From DAIDHZ01 sp035480255 (GTDB taxonomy: Bacteria; Chlamydiota; Chlamydiia; Chlamydiales; SM23-39): 13,845 bases of DNA. The notes beneath the pieces were generated by a model. That model made no database searches, was not told the origin of the DNA, and was given only the letters and a program-made list of their open reading frames with translations. This document shows, one piece after another, positions 6,369-13,349 of the stretch. Numbering within the stretch: position 1 is the stretch's first letter; the number at the start of each line of letters is the position of its first letter. A program made the position numbers and the translations under genes. The DNA lies in assembly GCA_964630875.1 (NCBI GenBank), contig CAZVXF010000029.1, forward strand, positions 1 through 13,845, written 5' to 3'.

Positions 6369-6914
6369 TTAAACCCTCTGAATATATTCGCTTGCTTGAG
6401 TATCTACTTTGATCACATCCCCGCTCTCAATAAATAGAGGGACATTGATTTTTGCGCCTGTTTCTAGAACGGCTTTTTTCGTGGTTGCGCCCGGCGTTGC
6501 ATTTTCGGTCTTAACAACCATGATTTCTAAGAACTGGGGCAACTCAACGCCAAAAATTGACTCGCCATAAAACATGGCTTTGACTTGGATTCCTTCTTTC
6601 AAATAGTGCACTTTATCGGCTAAGACATTCGAAGGAACTAAAATTTGTTCTAAATCACCCACATCTAAGAAAAGATATTCCTTCCCTTCTGGATAGAGAA
6701 ATTCTAAAGATCGCTCAATGAGAGAAACTTCTTGCACCATCTGATCTGGCTTAAAGTTCTTCTCAATCATTGAATCATCAACAAGGTTTCGTAACTTTGT
6801 CTTGATGAATGGAGTTCCTTTGGCAACAGTGACTTTCACGCTCGACTCGACGCGATAGATTTTGCCATCGAGGCTTAGCGTCATTCCTGGAGTCATTTGA
6901 TTGGCAGTAGTCAT
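6369..6914 (-). CDS. efp: elongation factor P, chlamydial type lacking the modified lysine
   Basis: EF-P binds the ribosome and relieves stalling at polyproline stretches. All three beta-barrel domains are present in 181 residues, ending with the conserved GDVIKVDTQASEYIQRV. In E. coli the tip loop reads KPGKG, with K34 beta-lysylated. An ungapped alignment from the DG turn (residues 16-17 here) gives TVAKG, so the modified lysine is replaced by T29, and the Pro-Gly by Val-Ala. From memory, Chlamydia has two EF-P paralogues and the one beside accB is of this kind. Whether it acts on polyproline stalls or does something else is unknown. AGGA lies about ten bases before the ATG, inside the upstream gene, which it overlaps by four bases. 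Confidence 0.93.
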   Translation of the reverse strand: MTTANQMTPGMTLSLDGKIYRVESSVKVTVAKGTPFIKTKLRNLVDDSMIEKNFKPDQMVQEVSLIERSLEFLYPEGKEYLFLDVGDLEQILVPSNVLADKVHYLKEGIQVKAMFYGESIFGVELPQFLEIMVVKTENATPGATTKKAVLETGAKINVPLFIESGDVIKVDTQASEYIQRV

Positions 6915-7558
6915 CGTATTATGTCCTTTAAAGCGTGCAGATTATTAATCGAGTAATTGACCCATTTTTCTTCTAAACTTGCGCCTCGTCCCCATTTCAT
7001 ATGAATTGTATTCATCCCCAATTCAAAAGCAGGTCTTAAATCCACTTCAATGCGATCTCCGCAAACCCAAATCTCATTCGAAGGGATGTTAAATTCTTTC
7101 TGAATTTCACGGTAGCAAGGCTTCTTCACCGAGTCTTCAGGTATGGCAATCATACTAAAAAAGGCACGTTCAATTCCAGCTTTTTCCAGCTTATCCATTT
7201 GATAGGGTGGGTGACCACCAGTCACAATTGCCATTGGATAACGGCCTCGATAATATTCTAATATTTCTTGAGCATGTGTCGTCATCGGAATATGAAAAGA
7301 ATCTGGTAGTGGTGCGGTCAATACTTGGAGAGCTTGTTCAATCTGCTCATCACTTGCGAAATATTTTTTTGCAAACGCAATGATTGCATCTTTTGATTTT
7401 GAAGATTTCTTGTTATTTTCAATGAGTTCATTGAAAGAAGAGAGTGGACATTTGACACCCAATGCAATCAAGCGGCGAAAACATTCCTTCATTTTAAAAG
7501 GAGTGACAACGCCTGATGTGTCAATGAGTGTGTCATCAAGATCAAAGATGATCAACAA
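6911..7558 (-). CDS. HAD-superfamily hydrolase
   Basis: This is a 215-residue haloacid-dehalogenase-type phosphatase. Motif I is DLDDT, with nucleophile D6 and acid D8. Motif II is T113 in IVTGG. Motif III is K146 in KKPCY. Motif IV is GDRIEVD (167-173). A helical cap lies at about residues 16-85. The substrate cannot be assigned. The start is TTG: no ATG or GTG occurs between an in-frame upstream stop and the motif, and AAGGAG (plus-strand 7569-7574) sits ten bases before the first of two TTG codons. The gene overlaps the yvcK end by 17 bases and efp by four, so it is firmly within the operon. Confidence 0.88.
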   Translation of the reverse strand: MLIIFDLDDTLIDTSGVVTPFKMKECFRRLIALGVKCPLSSFNELIENNKKSSKSKDAIIAFAKKYFASDEQIEQALQVLTAPLPDSFHIPMTTHAQEILEYYRGRYPMAIVTGGHPPYQMDKLEKAGIERAFFSMIAIPEDSVKKPCYREIQKEFNIPSNEIWVCGDRIEVDLRPAFELGMNTIHMKWGRGASLEEKWVNYSINNLHALKDIIR

Positions 7559-8519
7559 TTTGCATCAACTCCTTGGCGATTTTTCTTGAATCATGACGAA
7601 TTAAATTTCTTTTTAATAAATCTTTTTTTGCAGAATGTGCAACAGTTCCGAGCATGTGGGCTTCAAGTATCCGACGATCTTTCATATCGTTTTCAACTAA
7701 ATCCCCTTCACTTGCGTATACATCGATCAGCTCTTTTGGCGGTTTCTCCACATTGATCAAGATATGGTCAAAAATATCCTTCCCCAAAAACTGCACTAGC
7801 TCTTTTAAATAATGACTTGTTTTGTACCCTGTTGTTTGGCCTTTTCGATTCATCAAATTCAAAACAAAAACTTTTTTGGCTTTTGCTCTGCAAATCGCAT
7901 CTCCAACTCCTTCGACCAGCAAATTGGGAATCAAAGACGTATGAAGACCGCCAGGTCCGATAACAATTAAATCTGCCTGGTGAATTTCTTCGATCACTTT
8001 TGGATTGACATTCGGGAATGGCTCAAGATAAATGGAGCGATATCCCCCTTCAATTTCCTGAGATAAATAAATTTCCTTTTCGCCCTCTAACAGCTTGCTG
8101 TTATTCAAAACCATCTTGAGGCGTACTTGATTCATCGTAACTGGAATGACTTTTCCTTTAATATAGAGAATTCGGCTTGCCTCTTCGACGGCTCGTTCAA
8201 AACTTCCCGTGACTTTTTCTAAAGCAGATAGCAATAGATTCCCAAAAGAATGCCCACCAAGTCCTCCGTTCTCAAATCGATAATTCATTAAAGAACGCAT
8301 AAGACGGCTAGAATTTGAAAGAGCAACAAGACACTGCCGCACATCTCCAGGAGGTAACACGCCAAGTTCATCCCGTAAAATTCCAGTGCTTCCGCCATCG
8401 TCTGCCATTGAAACGATTGCAGACACATCCAAGGGATATTTTTTTAGGCCCTTCAATACGACGAAATTGCCTGTTCCCCCACCAATGACGACAACTTTTT
8501 TTCTATCCCTGTGCTTCAT
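7542..8519 (-). CDS. yvcK: YvcK/GlmR-like protein (CofD family)
   Basis: The 325-residue protein belongs to the YvcK (gluconeogenesis factor) branch of the CofD fold. It has VIGGGTGNFVVLKGL (11-25), SMADDGGSTG (37-46), PPGDVRQCL (56-64), GGHSFGN (88-94), IGPGGLHTS (187-195) and NLMNRKGQT (221-229). In Bacillus the homologue binds UDP-sugars, stimulates GlmS to feed peptidoglycan precursor synthesis, and is needed on gluconeogenic carbon. In Firmicutes it usually sits with rapZ and whiA; here it sits between rpe and a HAD phosphatase. Its ATG overlaps the rpe stop by four bases. AGGA lies 17 bases upstream, too far to act alone, so coupling to rpe translation is likely. A link to the reduced chlamydial cell wall is speculation. 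Confidence 0.9.
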   Translation of the reverse strand: MKHRDRKKVVVIGGGTGNFVVLKGLKKYPLDVSAIVSMADDGGSTGILRDELGVLPPGDVRQCLVALSNSSRLMRSLMNYRFENGGLGGHSFGNLLLSALEKVTGSFERAVEEASRILYIKGKVIPVTMNQVRLKMVLNNSKLLEGEKEIYLSQEIEGGYRSIYLEPFPNVNPKVIEEIHQADLIVIGPGGLHTSLIPNLLVEGVGDAICRAKAKKVFVLNLMNRKGQTTGYKTSHYLKELVQFLGKDIFDHILINVEKPPKELIDVYASEGDLVENDMKDRRILEAHMLGTVAHSAKKDLLKRNLIRHDSRKIAKELMQIVDHL

Positions 8520-9184
8520 AAGCGCAAACGCTGAATTCCTTGTGCGAGATCTTTTTGTTCGAATAGGTAACTACCACTCACCAAAACATTGGCCCCTGCA
8601 TCAATACACACTTTGGCTGTCTCATCAGTGATTCCGCCATCGACCTGAATATCAAGAGGAATATTTGCCCGATTACAAAGATCACGAGTGAGCTTGATTT
8701 TCTCTACCACCTCAGGCATAAATTTTTGTCCACCAAAACCAGGGTTTACAGTCATTAAAAGCACCATATCACAACGCGCTAAATATTTGGGAATCATCTC
8801 AAAACTTGTCTCAGGACTAAAAGCAAGACCTGCTTTTTTACCGCACTTTCTAATAAATTCTATGGTATCATCGACATCTTCAGTTGCCTCGAAATGAAAC
8901 GTGATACGATCTGCTCCCTCTCGAACAAACTGTTCAATATAATCATACGGATTATAAATCATCAAATGGACATCCAAAAAAAGATTTGTCGCGCGACGAA
9001 TCGCCCCAACGGCTCTTGGGCCCAAAGTCAGGTTTGGAACAAAATGGCCATCCATAATATCGATATGGATCCCATCTGCCCCCGCCTTTTCTAAACGCTT
9101 CGCCTCTGCTGCAAGATTCCCGAAATCACCAGACAAAATGGAAGGTAAAATTTGAATTGTACTTTTTTTCATAGTTGTGGACAT
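8516..9184 (-). CDS. rpe: ribulose-phosphate 3-epimerase
   Basis: Rpe interconverts ribulose-5-phosphate and xylulose-5-phosphate in the pentose phosphate pathway. The 222-residue TIM barrel has the expected active site: HIDIMDGHFVPN with H40 and D42, H73 in DVHLMI, VNPGFGGQ (147-153), and VDGGI with D182. A second methionine at residue 5 (9172) is a possible start, but AAGAAA lies just upstream of the first ATG at 9184, so I kept that one. It is the first gene of the minus-strand cluster. The palindromic element at 9205-9365 lies directly upstream, leaving about 20 bases of ordinary leader and no clear promoter. Confidence 0.96.
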   Translation of the reverse strand: MSTTMKKSTIQILPSILSGDFGNLAAEAKRLEKAGADGIHIDIMDGHFVPNLTLGPRAVGAIRRATNLFLDVHLMIYNPYDYIEQFVREGADRITFHFEATEDVDDTIEFIRKCGKKAGLAFSPETSFEMIPKYLARCDMVLLMTVNPGFGGQKFMPEVVEKIKLTRDLCNRANIPLDIQVDGGITDETAKVCIDAGANVLVSGSYLFEQKDLAQGIQRLRL

Positions 9185-9204
9185 TTTCTTAAATCACTTT
9201 CGGC

Positions 9205-9365
9205 ATACCAAACAAGCTCAAAAATCGGTTTATTAAACACTCCAAAGCGCCTAATTTTCGACGATTTCAAGCGCCTTTATTTTCTAATATTAAGGCACTT
9301 GAGATCGCTGAAATTCCGCAGATTTGGCGCAGCCTAAAAACCGATTTATGAGCTTGTTAAGGTAT
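9205..9365. repeat. ~160-bp imperfect palindromic element (MITE-like)
   Basis: The arms at 9211-9231 and 9338-9358 are inverted copies matching at 20 of 21 positions (AACAAGCTC, one mismatch, AATCGGTTT). They extend outward to ATACC/GGTAT at about 9205-9209 and 9361-9365 with a one-base bulge. Inside, TCAAGCGCCTT (about 9269-9279) pairs with AAGGCACTTGA (10 of 11), and GCGCC near the left arm pairs with GGCGC near the right arm. It contains no plausible gene. It shares an ATACC terminus and an AATCGGTTT core with the element at 1607-1742, and ATACC..AAACAA with the hairpin at 1035-1069. Confidence 0.75.
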
Positions 9366-9491
9366 ATATATACCCGACAAAGGACCTTCTAGACAAGAAG
9401 ATCGTTCGGTTCTCGCCCCGCCTGAAGTTTTACAATTACAATAACTTAATTATGATTATTACAATCTTAATACCTAAAGTTATTATTATTA
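9366..9491. other. intergenic stretch, no gene seen
   Basis: Right of the palindrome there is a short GC-richer patch (about 9373-9428) including a CTTCT/AGAAG inverted repeat, then AT-rich DNA leading to the promoter at 9492. I see no gene or RNA here. Confidence 0.5.
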
Positions 9492-9521
9492 TTGAAATTA
9501 ATAAAACACAAACAATATAAT
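9492..9521 (+). promoter_or_regulatory. promoter of the 119-aa gene
   Basis: TTGAAA (9492-9497), an 18-base spacer and a perfect TATAAT (9516-9521) form a near-consensus promoter. The predicted start is near 9528, about 22 bases before the ATG at 9550. Confidence 0.7.
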
Positions 9522-9549
9522 GTAGTTCAAATCAGAAAAAGAGGATAAA

Positions 9550-9909
9550 ATGGTAGTACAAGCTCTTCAAATCAACAACCAAGCAGCTCAACAGAACCAA
9601 CCAAATCCACCCTCACATTGGAGTGACAAAGCAATCGCAAACACCGCCCTTAAAGCCGCTGCACTTGCAGCAGCTGCAATTTTCTTTTTAGGGAATCAGA
9701 CGCCAGAGCCAGGTAGCTTCGTAGAAAGCACACTGAACTATATGAAAGAAAACGCAGAAATGCTTTCAAAAGCATGGATCGGGATCGCTTTTGCTCCAGA
9801 ATTGTTTATCGCTGGAAAGTTTGTAACATGTGATTATCCTGTAATCGGAGGTTCAATAGTGGGTGCTGTAATTGGAATTTACGCGCAAAAGCACAAACCA
9901 ATAATGTAA
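9550..9909 (+). CDS. small hypothetical membrane-associated protein, 119 aa
   Basis: I do not recognise this protein. It has a Gln/Asn/Pro-rich polar start (1-25), an alanine-rich hydrophobic segment around 31-48 (ALKAAALAAAAIFFLG), an amphipathic middle, and hydrophobic stretches near 75-90 and 96-112. Short proteins with clustered hydrophobic segments after a polar N-terminus are common among chlamydial inclusion or envelope proteins, but nothing here is diagnostic. GAGGA (9541-9545) is a good ribosome site just before the ATG, and the promoter is near consensus, so it is very likely expressed. It points the same way as the 426-aa gene 148 bases later, which has its own promoter. Confidence 0.7.
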   Translation: MVVQALQINNQAAQQNQPNPPSHWSDKAIANTALKAAALAAAAIFFLGNQTPEPGSFVESTLNYMKENAEMLSKAWIGIAFAPELFIAGKFVTCDYPVIGGSIVGAVIGIYAQKHKPIM

Positions 9910-9930
9910 CATAACCCTCTCATTATCAAT

Positions 9931-9964
9931 AGCTAGCAACAGATTTTTCCTAGCTTTCGTTTTG
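9931..9964 (+). terminator. weak candidate terminator
   Basis: AGCTAG (9931-9936) pairs with CTAGCT (9950-9955) around a 13-base loop, followed by TTCGTTTT. The stem is short, so this is only suggestive. It is placed as expected, 22 bases after the stop of the 119-aa gene. Confidence 0.4.
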
Positions 9965-9989
9965 CATAATAATAAATATTTTACTATTA

Positions 9990-10018
9990 TTGTTTTATTA
10001 ACATAATTATACTATAAT
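9990..10018 (+). promoter_or_regulatory. promoter of the 426-aa gene
   Basis: TTGTTT (9990-9995), a 17-base spacer and a perfect TATAAT (10013-10018). The predicted start is near 10025, giving a leader of about 33 bases with AGGA at 10048-10051 before the ATG at 10058. Confidence 0.65.
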
Positions 10019-10057
10019 TGTATTAAAAAAACTAAAATTACAATAATAGGATAGTTT

Positions 10058-11338
10058 ATGAGCTCAATATCAAACGGATTTAATGCACATCAATGTGTTG
10101 AAGAATTTTTAGAGGGTTTTGATGAAAACTCAAACGCTTTCCGCCCAAGAACTCCTGATCGCAATTTCCGCCCTGCTGCACAACGGCGAAAAGCATGGGA
10201 ATGCCGCCCCTCTTCAAGATCAGCTGATTCCAGCGGTCAAGAAACCGCTCCAGCAGCAAGATCTTCCCAAAGAGATAACGATGAGGATAGAACCGCTACA
10301 ACAGTCGGCCGTCTTACAGAACAGGCCTCTTTAATAAAAAGAGTGAATCACCTCTTACACGAACGTACGGGCGTTCCAGCTCCTCTAGACGAACAGGAAA
10401 AAAAGCATTTACAAGCCATTCGGGAAATAACGGGCGTCCTTTTAGGGAAACACCGCCTTCCCCCCGAAGAAAGAAATAAAATTCACGAAATACCAGGATC
10501 CGTTGATGCAACCAAAGCGGAAAAAAAAGCATTATTGTTACAGAGACAGCAAGAGGTAAGGGAATCCCCTCTTTCCCTAGAAATCTCCGAAACAGGCACA
10601 CAAGCTAAGCGTAAACCATTCGTTCGTACAGCTGCAAATCTTACAACAGCGGTTCTTGCTACGCTATATACACAATCAGTAGCAAATAGTAGACAACTAT
10701 ATATTCCATCAAAGACAGCCTTAGCTTTAGGAGCAATTCCCATAGTCATTACGGCGGGATCATTGATTGGCGAAGAAACGACGGATCGCTATATTCAACG
10801 GATTCAAGAAGGTGCCATCAGAGTAAAAAATAGAACTGTGCGAGTCGCAACCTGGATCAAAGAAACAGCAGAAGAATATCCCACGGCTTCAAAATGTCTT
10901 GTCGCAGCCACAGCTACGGGTCTTGGAATCTATTATATAAGCTCAAGAATTCAGCATCGAATGTCTACGGAGTTGGCTACGAAGTTGGCTATGAATTTCC
11001 CGAATGATGCAATCAAAGACTCGGTTGTTGAATTGACCCAAGTCGCAGCGGACACAGCGACTTTAGCTGTGATCGAAACAGCCAAAGAAACAGCCCAGAG
11101 CGCACTTGATTCATCTCTTGCTGGTGTTAAAGCACAAGTCGCCTCGCCAGCAATTGAACTGCCTCAAGGACCAAGCGAACTTGACGATGAAACTCAAGGA
11201 TCTATTCTCCCATTGATAGCTGCCTGTGCGTTCAAAATCGCAAATACAGCTTCATGGATCATTGAATTGGCATCTGACGAAGTGCGCAAGGAAACAACAT
11301 TGGATGCACATTCAATTTATAAAGTATTCAATCGTTAA
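10058..11338 (+). CDS. hypothetical membrane-associated protein, 426 aa
   Basis: I do not recognise this protein. Residues 22-85 are Arg/Ser/Pro/Asp-rich and look disordered. Residues 90-185 are charged and helical (for example DEQEKKHLQAIREITG, then KAEKKALLLQRQQEV). Two hydrophobic segments follow at about 219-238 and 279-297, separated by a 40-residue charged region. An Ala/Thr-rich helical stretch (318-362) and a weaker hydrophobic segment near 384-404 come after. It has no signal peptide. A membrane-inserted secreted protein is possible but unproven. The ATG has AGGA six bases upstream. The unusual composition of residues 22-92 coincides with an open reading frame in the +1 frame (10122-10334), so either overprinting or compensating frameshifts may have shaped this part. 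The gene overlaps the opposing 622-aa gene tail to tail by 11 bases. Confidence 0.7.
   Translation: MSSISNGFNAHQCVEEFLEGFDENSNAFRPRTPDRNFRPAAQRRKAWECRPSSRSADSSGQETAPAARSSQRDNDEDRTATTVGRLTEQASLIKRVNHLLHERTGVPAPLDEQEKKHLQAIREITGVLLGKHRLPPEERNKIHEIPGSVDATKAEKKALLLQRQQEVRESPLSLEISETGTQAKRKPFVRTAANLTTAVLATLYTQSVANSRQLYIPSKTALALGAIPIVITAGSLIGEETTDRYIQRIQEGAIRVKNRTVRVATWIKETAEEYPTASKCLVAATATGLGIYYISSRIQHRMSTELATKLAMNFPNDAIKDSVVELTQVAADTATLAVIETAKETAQSALDSSLAGVKAQVASPAIELPQGPSELDDETQGSILPLIAACAFKIANTASWIIELASDEVRKETTLDAHSIYKVFNR
10122..10334 (+). other. alternative-frame ORF inside the 426-aa gene, 70 aa
   Basis: An ATG at 10122, with AGAGGG at 10111-10116 five bases before it, opens a 70-codon frame (MKTQTLSAQELLIAISALLH..) that ends at a double TAA. 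Hand-counted GC by codon position in this frame is about 66/33/57 percent, the ordinary coding pattern of a roughly 52 percent GC gene. The host frame over the same bases gives about 57/66/33, with an unusually GC-rich second position. It may be a nested gene, the ancestral frame before two shifts, or chance. I see no domain. Confidence 0.3.
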
Positions 11339-13196
11339 ATTCTGACAGGAATTGCAGCTGCAGCTCCCTATCTTCAGAAAAAAGTAGGTGTCCTAGATAT
11401 AGGGCTCCTTCTGTTTCTAAAGAAAAAGAAATGACCTGATGAGCCGGCAGTGAAAGCATCGCAATACGTTCTAGAAGTATTCTTTTTTGAGACTCTGTCA
11501 CCAATTGAATCACTAACGCACGCTTTTCATCTTGTTTGTATAGAAAATCCCCATCCTGGGCTGTTTTAGAATATTGTAAAAAGAGTAAAAACAGCTGTTT
11601 TAAAGACTCTGTATCGGTCGCTGTTCGCATCTCGAGAGGCTCTAATGAGTAATAAAACTTTTCTAAAAGTAAATAATGCTGCTCGCCTACTTTCCCAAGA
11701 TCTTGTTTTAAAGCCTCTAAGCATTCGTTTTGTCGATAGATCATACCCCCATTATAATCTCTAATCTCTCCGACTAATTTGCTCAGCTCCTGAAAAACAT
11801 AACTGCGGGCTTTATAGAGATCAATCGAACAATCACTGCGCAAAAAAGAAGAGCTGTTGACCAATGCGCGAAAAACAGTCGCCTCTTTCACATATTTCTT
11901 TCGTATGTGCCCGACTCTTCGAACACGATCTGGAATCACACGCAGCGGAGTGGGGCATTCTGCAAAAATCGTTTGCATCGACGGAGCTTCTTTTGGCTGA
12001 ACTCTGAGTAAAATCACCGTAAATGAGAGATCGTCCCCTTTTTGTTCATCAAAAGAAATAATCACTTGAGGCATATCATTCACATAGCGAAGCTGGCCAG
12101 AAAGTGTCATAATATTGCGCAACACATCCTCTTCATTACGCGGCATAAAAATCGGATGGGCAAGTTTCTCAATATGCTCTTTAATTTGATCTGGAAGAGA
12201 TGTCCGCAGAAGTTGAATTTCTTGGATCGTAAAATCGCCTTCCTTTTCTACCTCTAGGTATAGAGTTTGCAGACTTTGATGCCGATCGATAAAAAACGAT
12301 CCCTCTACCGGATGAATTTCGGGAAAATGCTTTTGTATTGCATTCACAAAATGAGTCGTTTCAAACACCTCATTTTCGGCTAAGAAATTAATTCCGACTA
12401 AAACCCCTAAAACATTTCTTGATTGCGTTTCTTCACTTCCATCATGCAAGACAATCTGTCTTGTTAGCTGAGTTTTTAAATACTTGAGATGAACGTATCG
12501 TTTTGTCGGAAAGACTGAAATGTTTTGCTTAAGCTGTTCTCTTAATGAATAGAGGTTAGAAATAATCCGACTCATGTGATGATAATCTCTTTGATTCTTA
12601 AATTCTTCGGGGCAATTCACCAAGAATTGTTGCATCTGCGCAAATATCCCCTTATCAAAATCCCTTGAAATTAAAGAACCAATTTTTTCTTGAATCATGG
12701 CTGTTTTGCCGTCACAATCCAGTCCCTTAAACTCCAAAATTCGACGCGCTTGATATTCAGAAACAATGCCTAAACGGATTTCTGTCTCTATCGCTTTTAA
12801 ATTGCGTCGCACCTCTTCGACCTCTTGCGCGCTTTTCAAATAAATCACAATCTCAGCAACGCTTAACAAATCCTCAGATAGATGTGGAAGTCGCACGTCA
12901 GATGCAAAAAATAATTCTACTTTGACCTGTTTTTGCGGAAGTAACCAACGACTCACCATGTCATAAAAAAAATTACAACCATTAAAACGATATTTACTCA
13001 ACAATAGCACGGACAAGTTGCAAGGCGCCTTGGAAAGATCAGACCATGAAAGAAGTGGAAGCATATCATCAAAATGGGAACGATTCACATGTTCAGGAAG
13101 GATTCTTCGGATCAGGTCTTGAGCTCCTTCTCGATAATATTCAGGAGAAAAAGTTGGACTCATTTCAAATTCAAACTGTAACTGCTCATCTTTCAT
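11328..13196 (-). CDS. hypothetical protein, 622 aa
   Basis: I do not recognise this protein. It appears soluble: there is no signal peptide and no convincing membrane segment. The sequence is mostly helical with mixed charge and few low-complexity tracts. It has regular alternation of predicted helices and strands (for example VKVELFFASD and QVIISFDEQKGDDLSFTVILLRV). The frame extends to a TTG at 13208, but the ATG at 13196 is the likely start. No strong ribosome site is seen; TATAGA (minus strand, 13222-13217) is a possible -10. It reads away from rpsA and overlaps the 426-aa gene by 11 bases at its 3' end. Normal composition and length argue that it is a real conserved gene, perhaps lineage-specific. 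Confidence 0.75.
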   Translation of the reverse strand: MKDEQLQFEFEMSPTFSPEYYREGAQDLIRRILPEHVNRSHFDDMLPLLSWSDLSKAPCNLSVLLLSKYRFNGCNFFYDMVSRWLLPQKQVKVELFFASDVRLPHLSEDLLSVAEIVIYLKSAQEVEEVRRNLKAIETEIRLGIVSEYQARRILEFKGLDCDGKTAMIQEKIGSLISRDFDKGIFAQMQQFLVNCPEEFKNQRDYHHMSRIISNLYSLREQLKQNISVFPTKRYVHLKYLKTQLTRQIVLHDGSEETQSRNVLGVLVGINFLAENEVFETTHFVNAIQKHFPEIHPVEGSFFIDRHQSLQTLYLEVEKEGDFTIQEIQLLRTSLPDQIKEHIEKLAHPIFMPRNEEDVLRNIMTLSGQLRYVNDMPQVIISFDEQKGDDLSFTVILLRVQPKEAPSMQTIFAECPTPLRVIPDRVRRVGHIRKKYVKEATVFRALVNSSSFLRSDCSIDLYKARSYVFQELSKLVGEIRDYNGGMIYRQNECLEALKQDLGKVGEQHYLLLEKFYYSLEPLEMRTATDTESLKQLFLLFLQYSKTAQDGDFLYKQDEKRALVIQLVTESQKRILLERIAMLSLPAHQVISFSLETEGALYLGHLLFSEDRELQLQFLSEFND

Positions 13197-13280
13197 ATGC
13201 GCTACCAAATCGCCACTCTATAAATCGTCCAAAAAAAAATAAACTAAAATTTTTACATTTCAACGATCCCTCTGAATGTC

Positions 13281-13310
13281 TTGCTATTATTGAAGAAGTT
13301 TTGATATCCT
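13281..13310 (+). promoter_or_regulatory. candidate promoter of rpsA
   Basis: TTGCTA (13281-13286), an 18-base spacer and TATCCT (13305-13310) fit -35 and -10 boxes. The predicted start near 13317 follows a GC-rich GTCGGG. The leader would be about 33 bases. Confidence 0.45.
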
Positions 13311-13349
13311 GTCGGGTTAGATTTTATTAACAGGAGAAACCTTAAACCC

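Noticed and set aside
10314..10749. Two minus-strand frames (95 and 88 codons) inside the 426-aa gene
   Set aside because: Mutually overlapping antisense frames without ribosome sites; Cys/Phe-rich compositions typical of shadows.
13046..13330. 94-codon plus-strand frame across the start of the 622-aa gene and into the rpsA leader
   Set aside because: Antisense to a well-formed gene and overlapping the rpsA promoter; no ribosome site.
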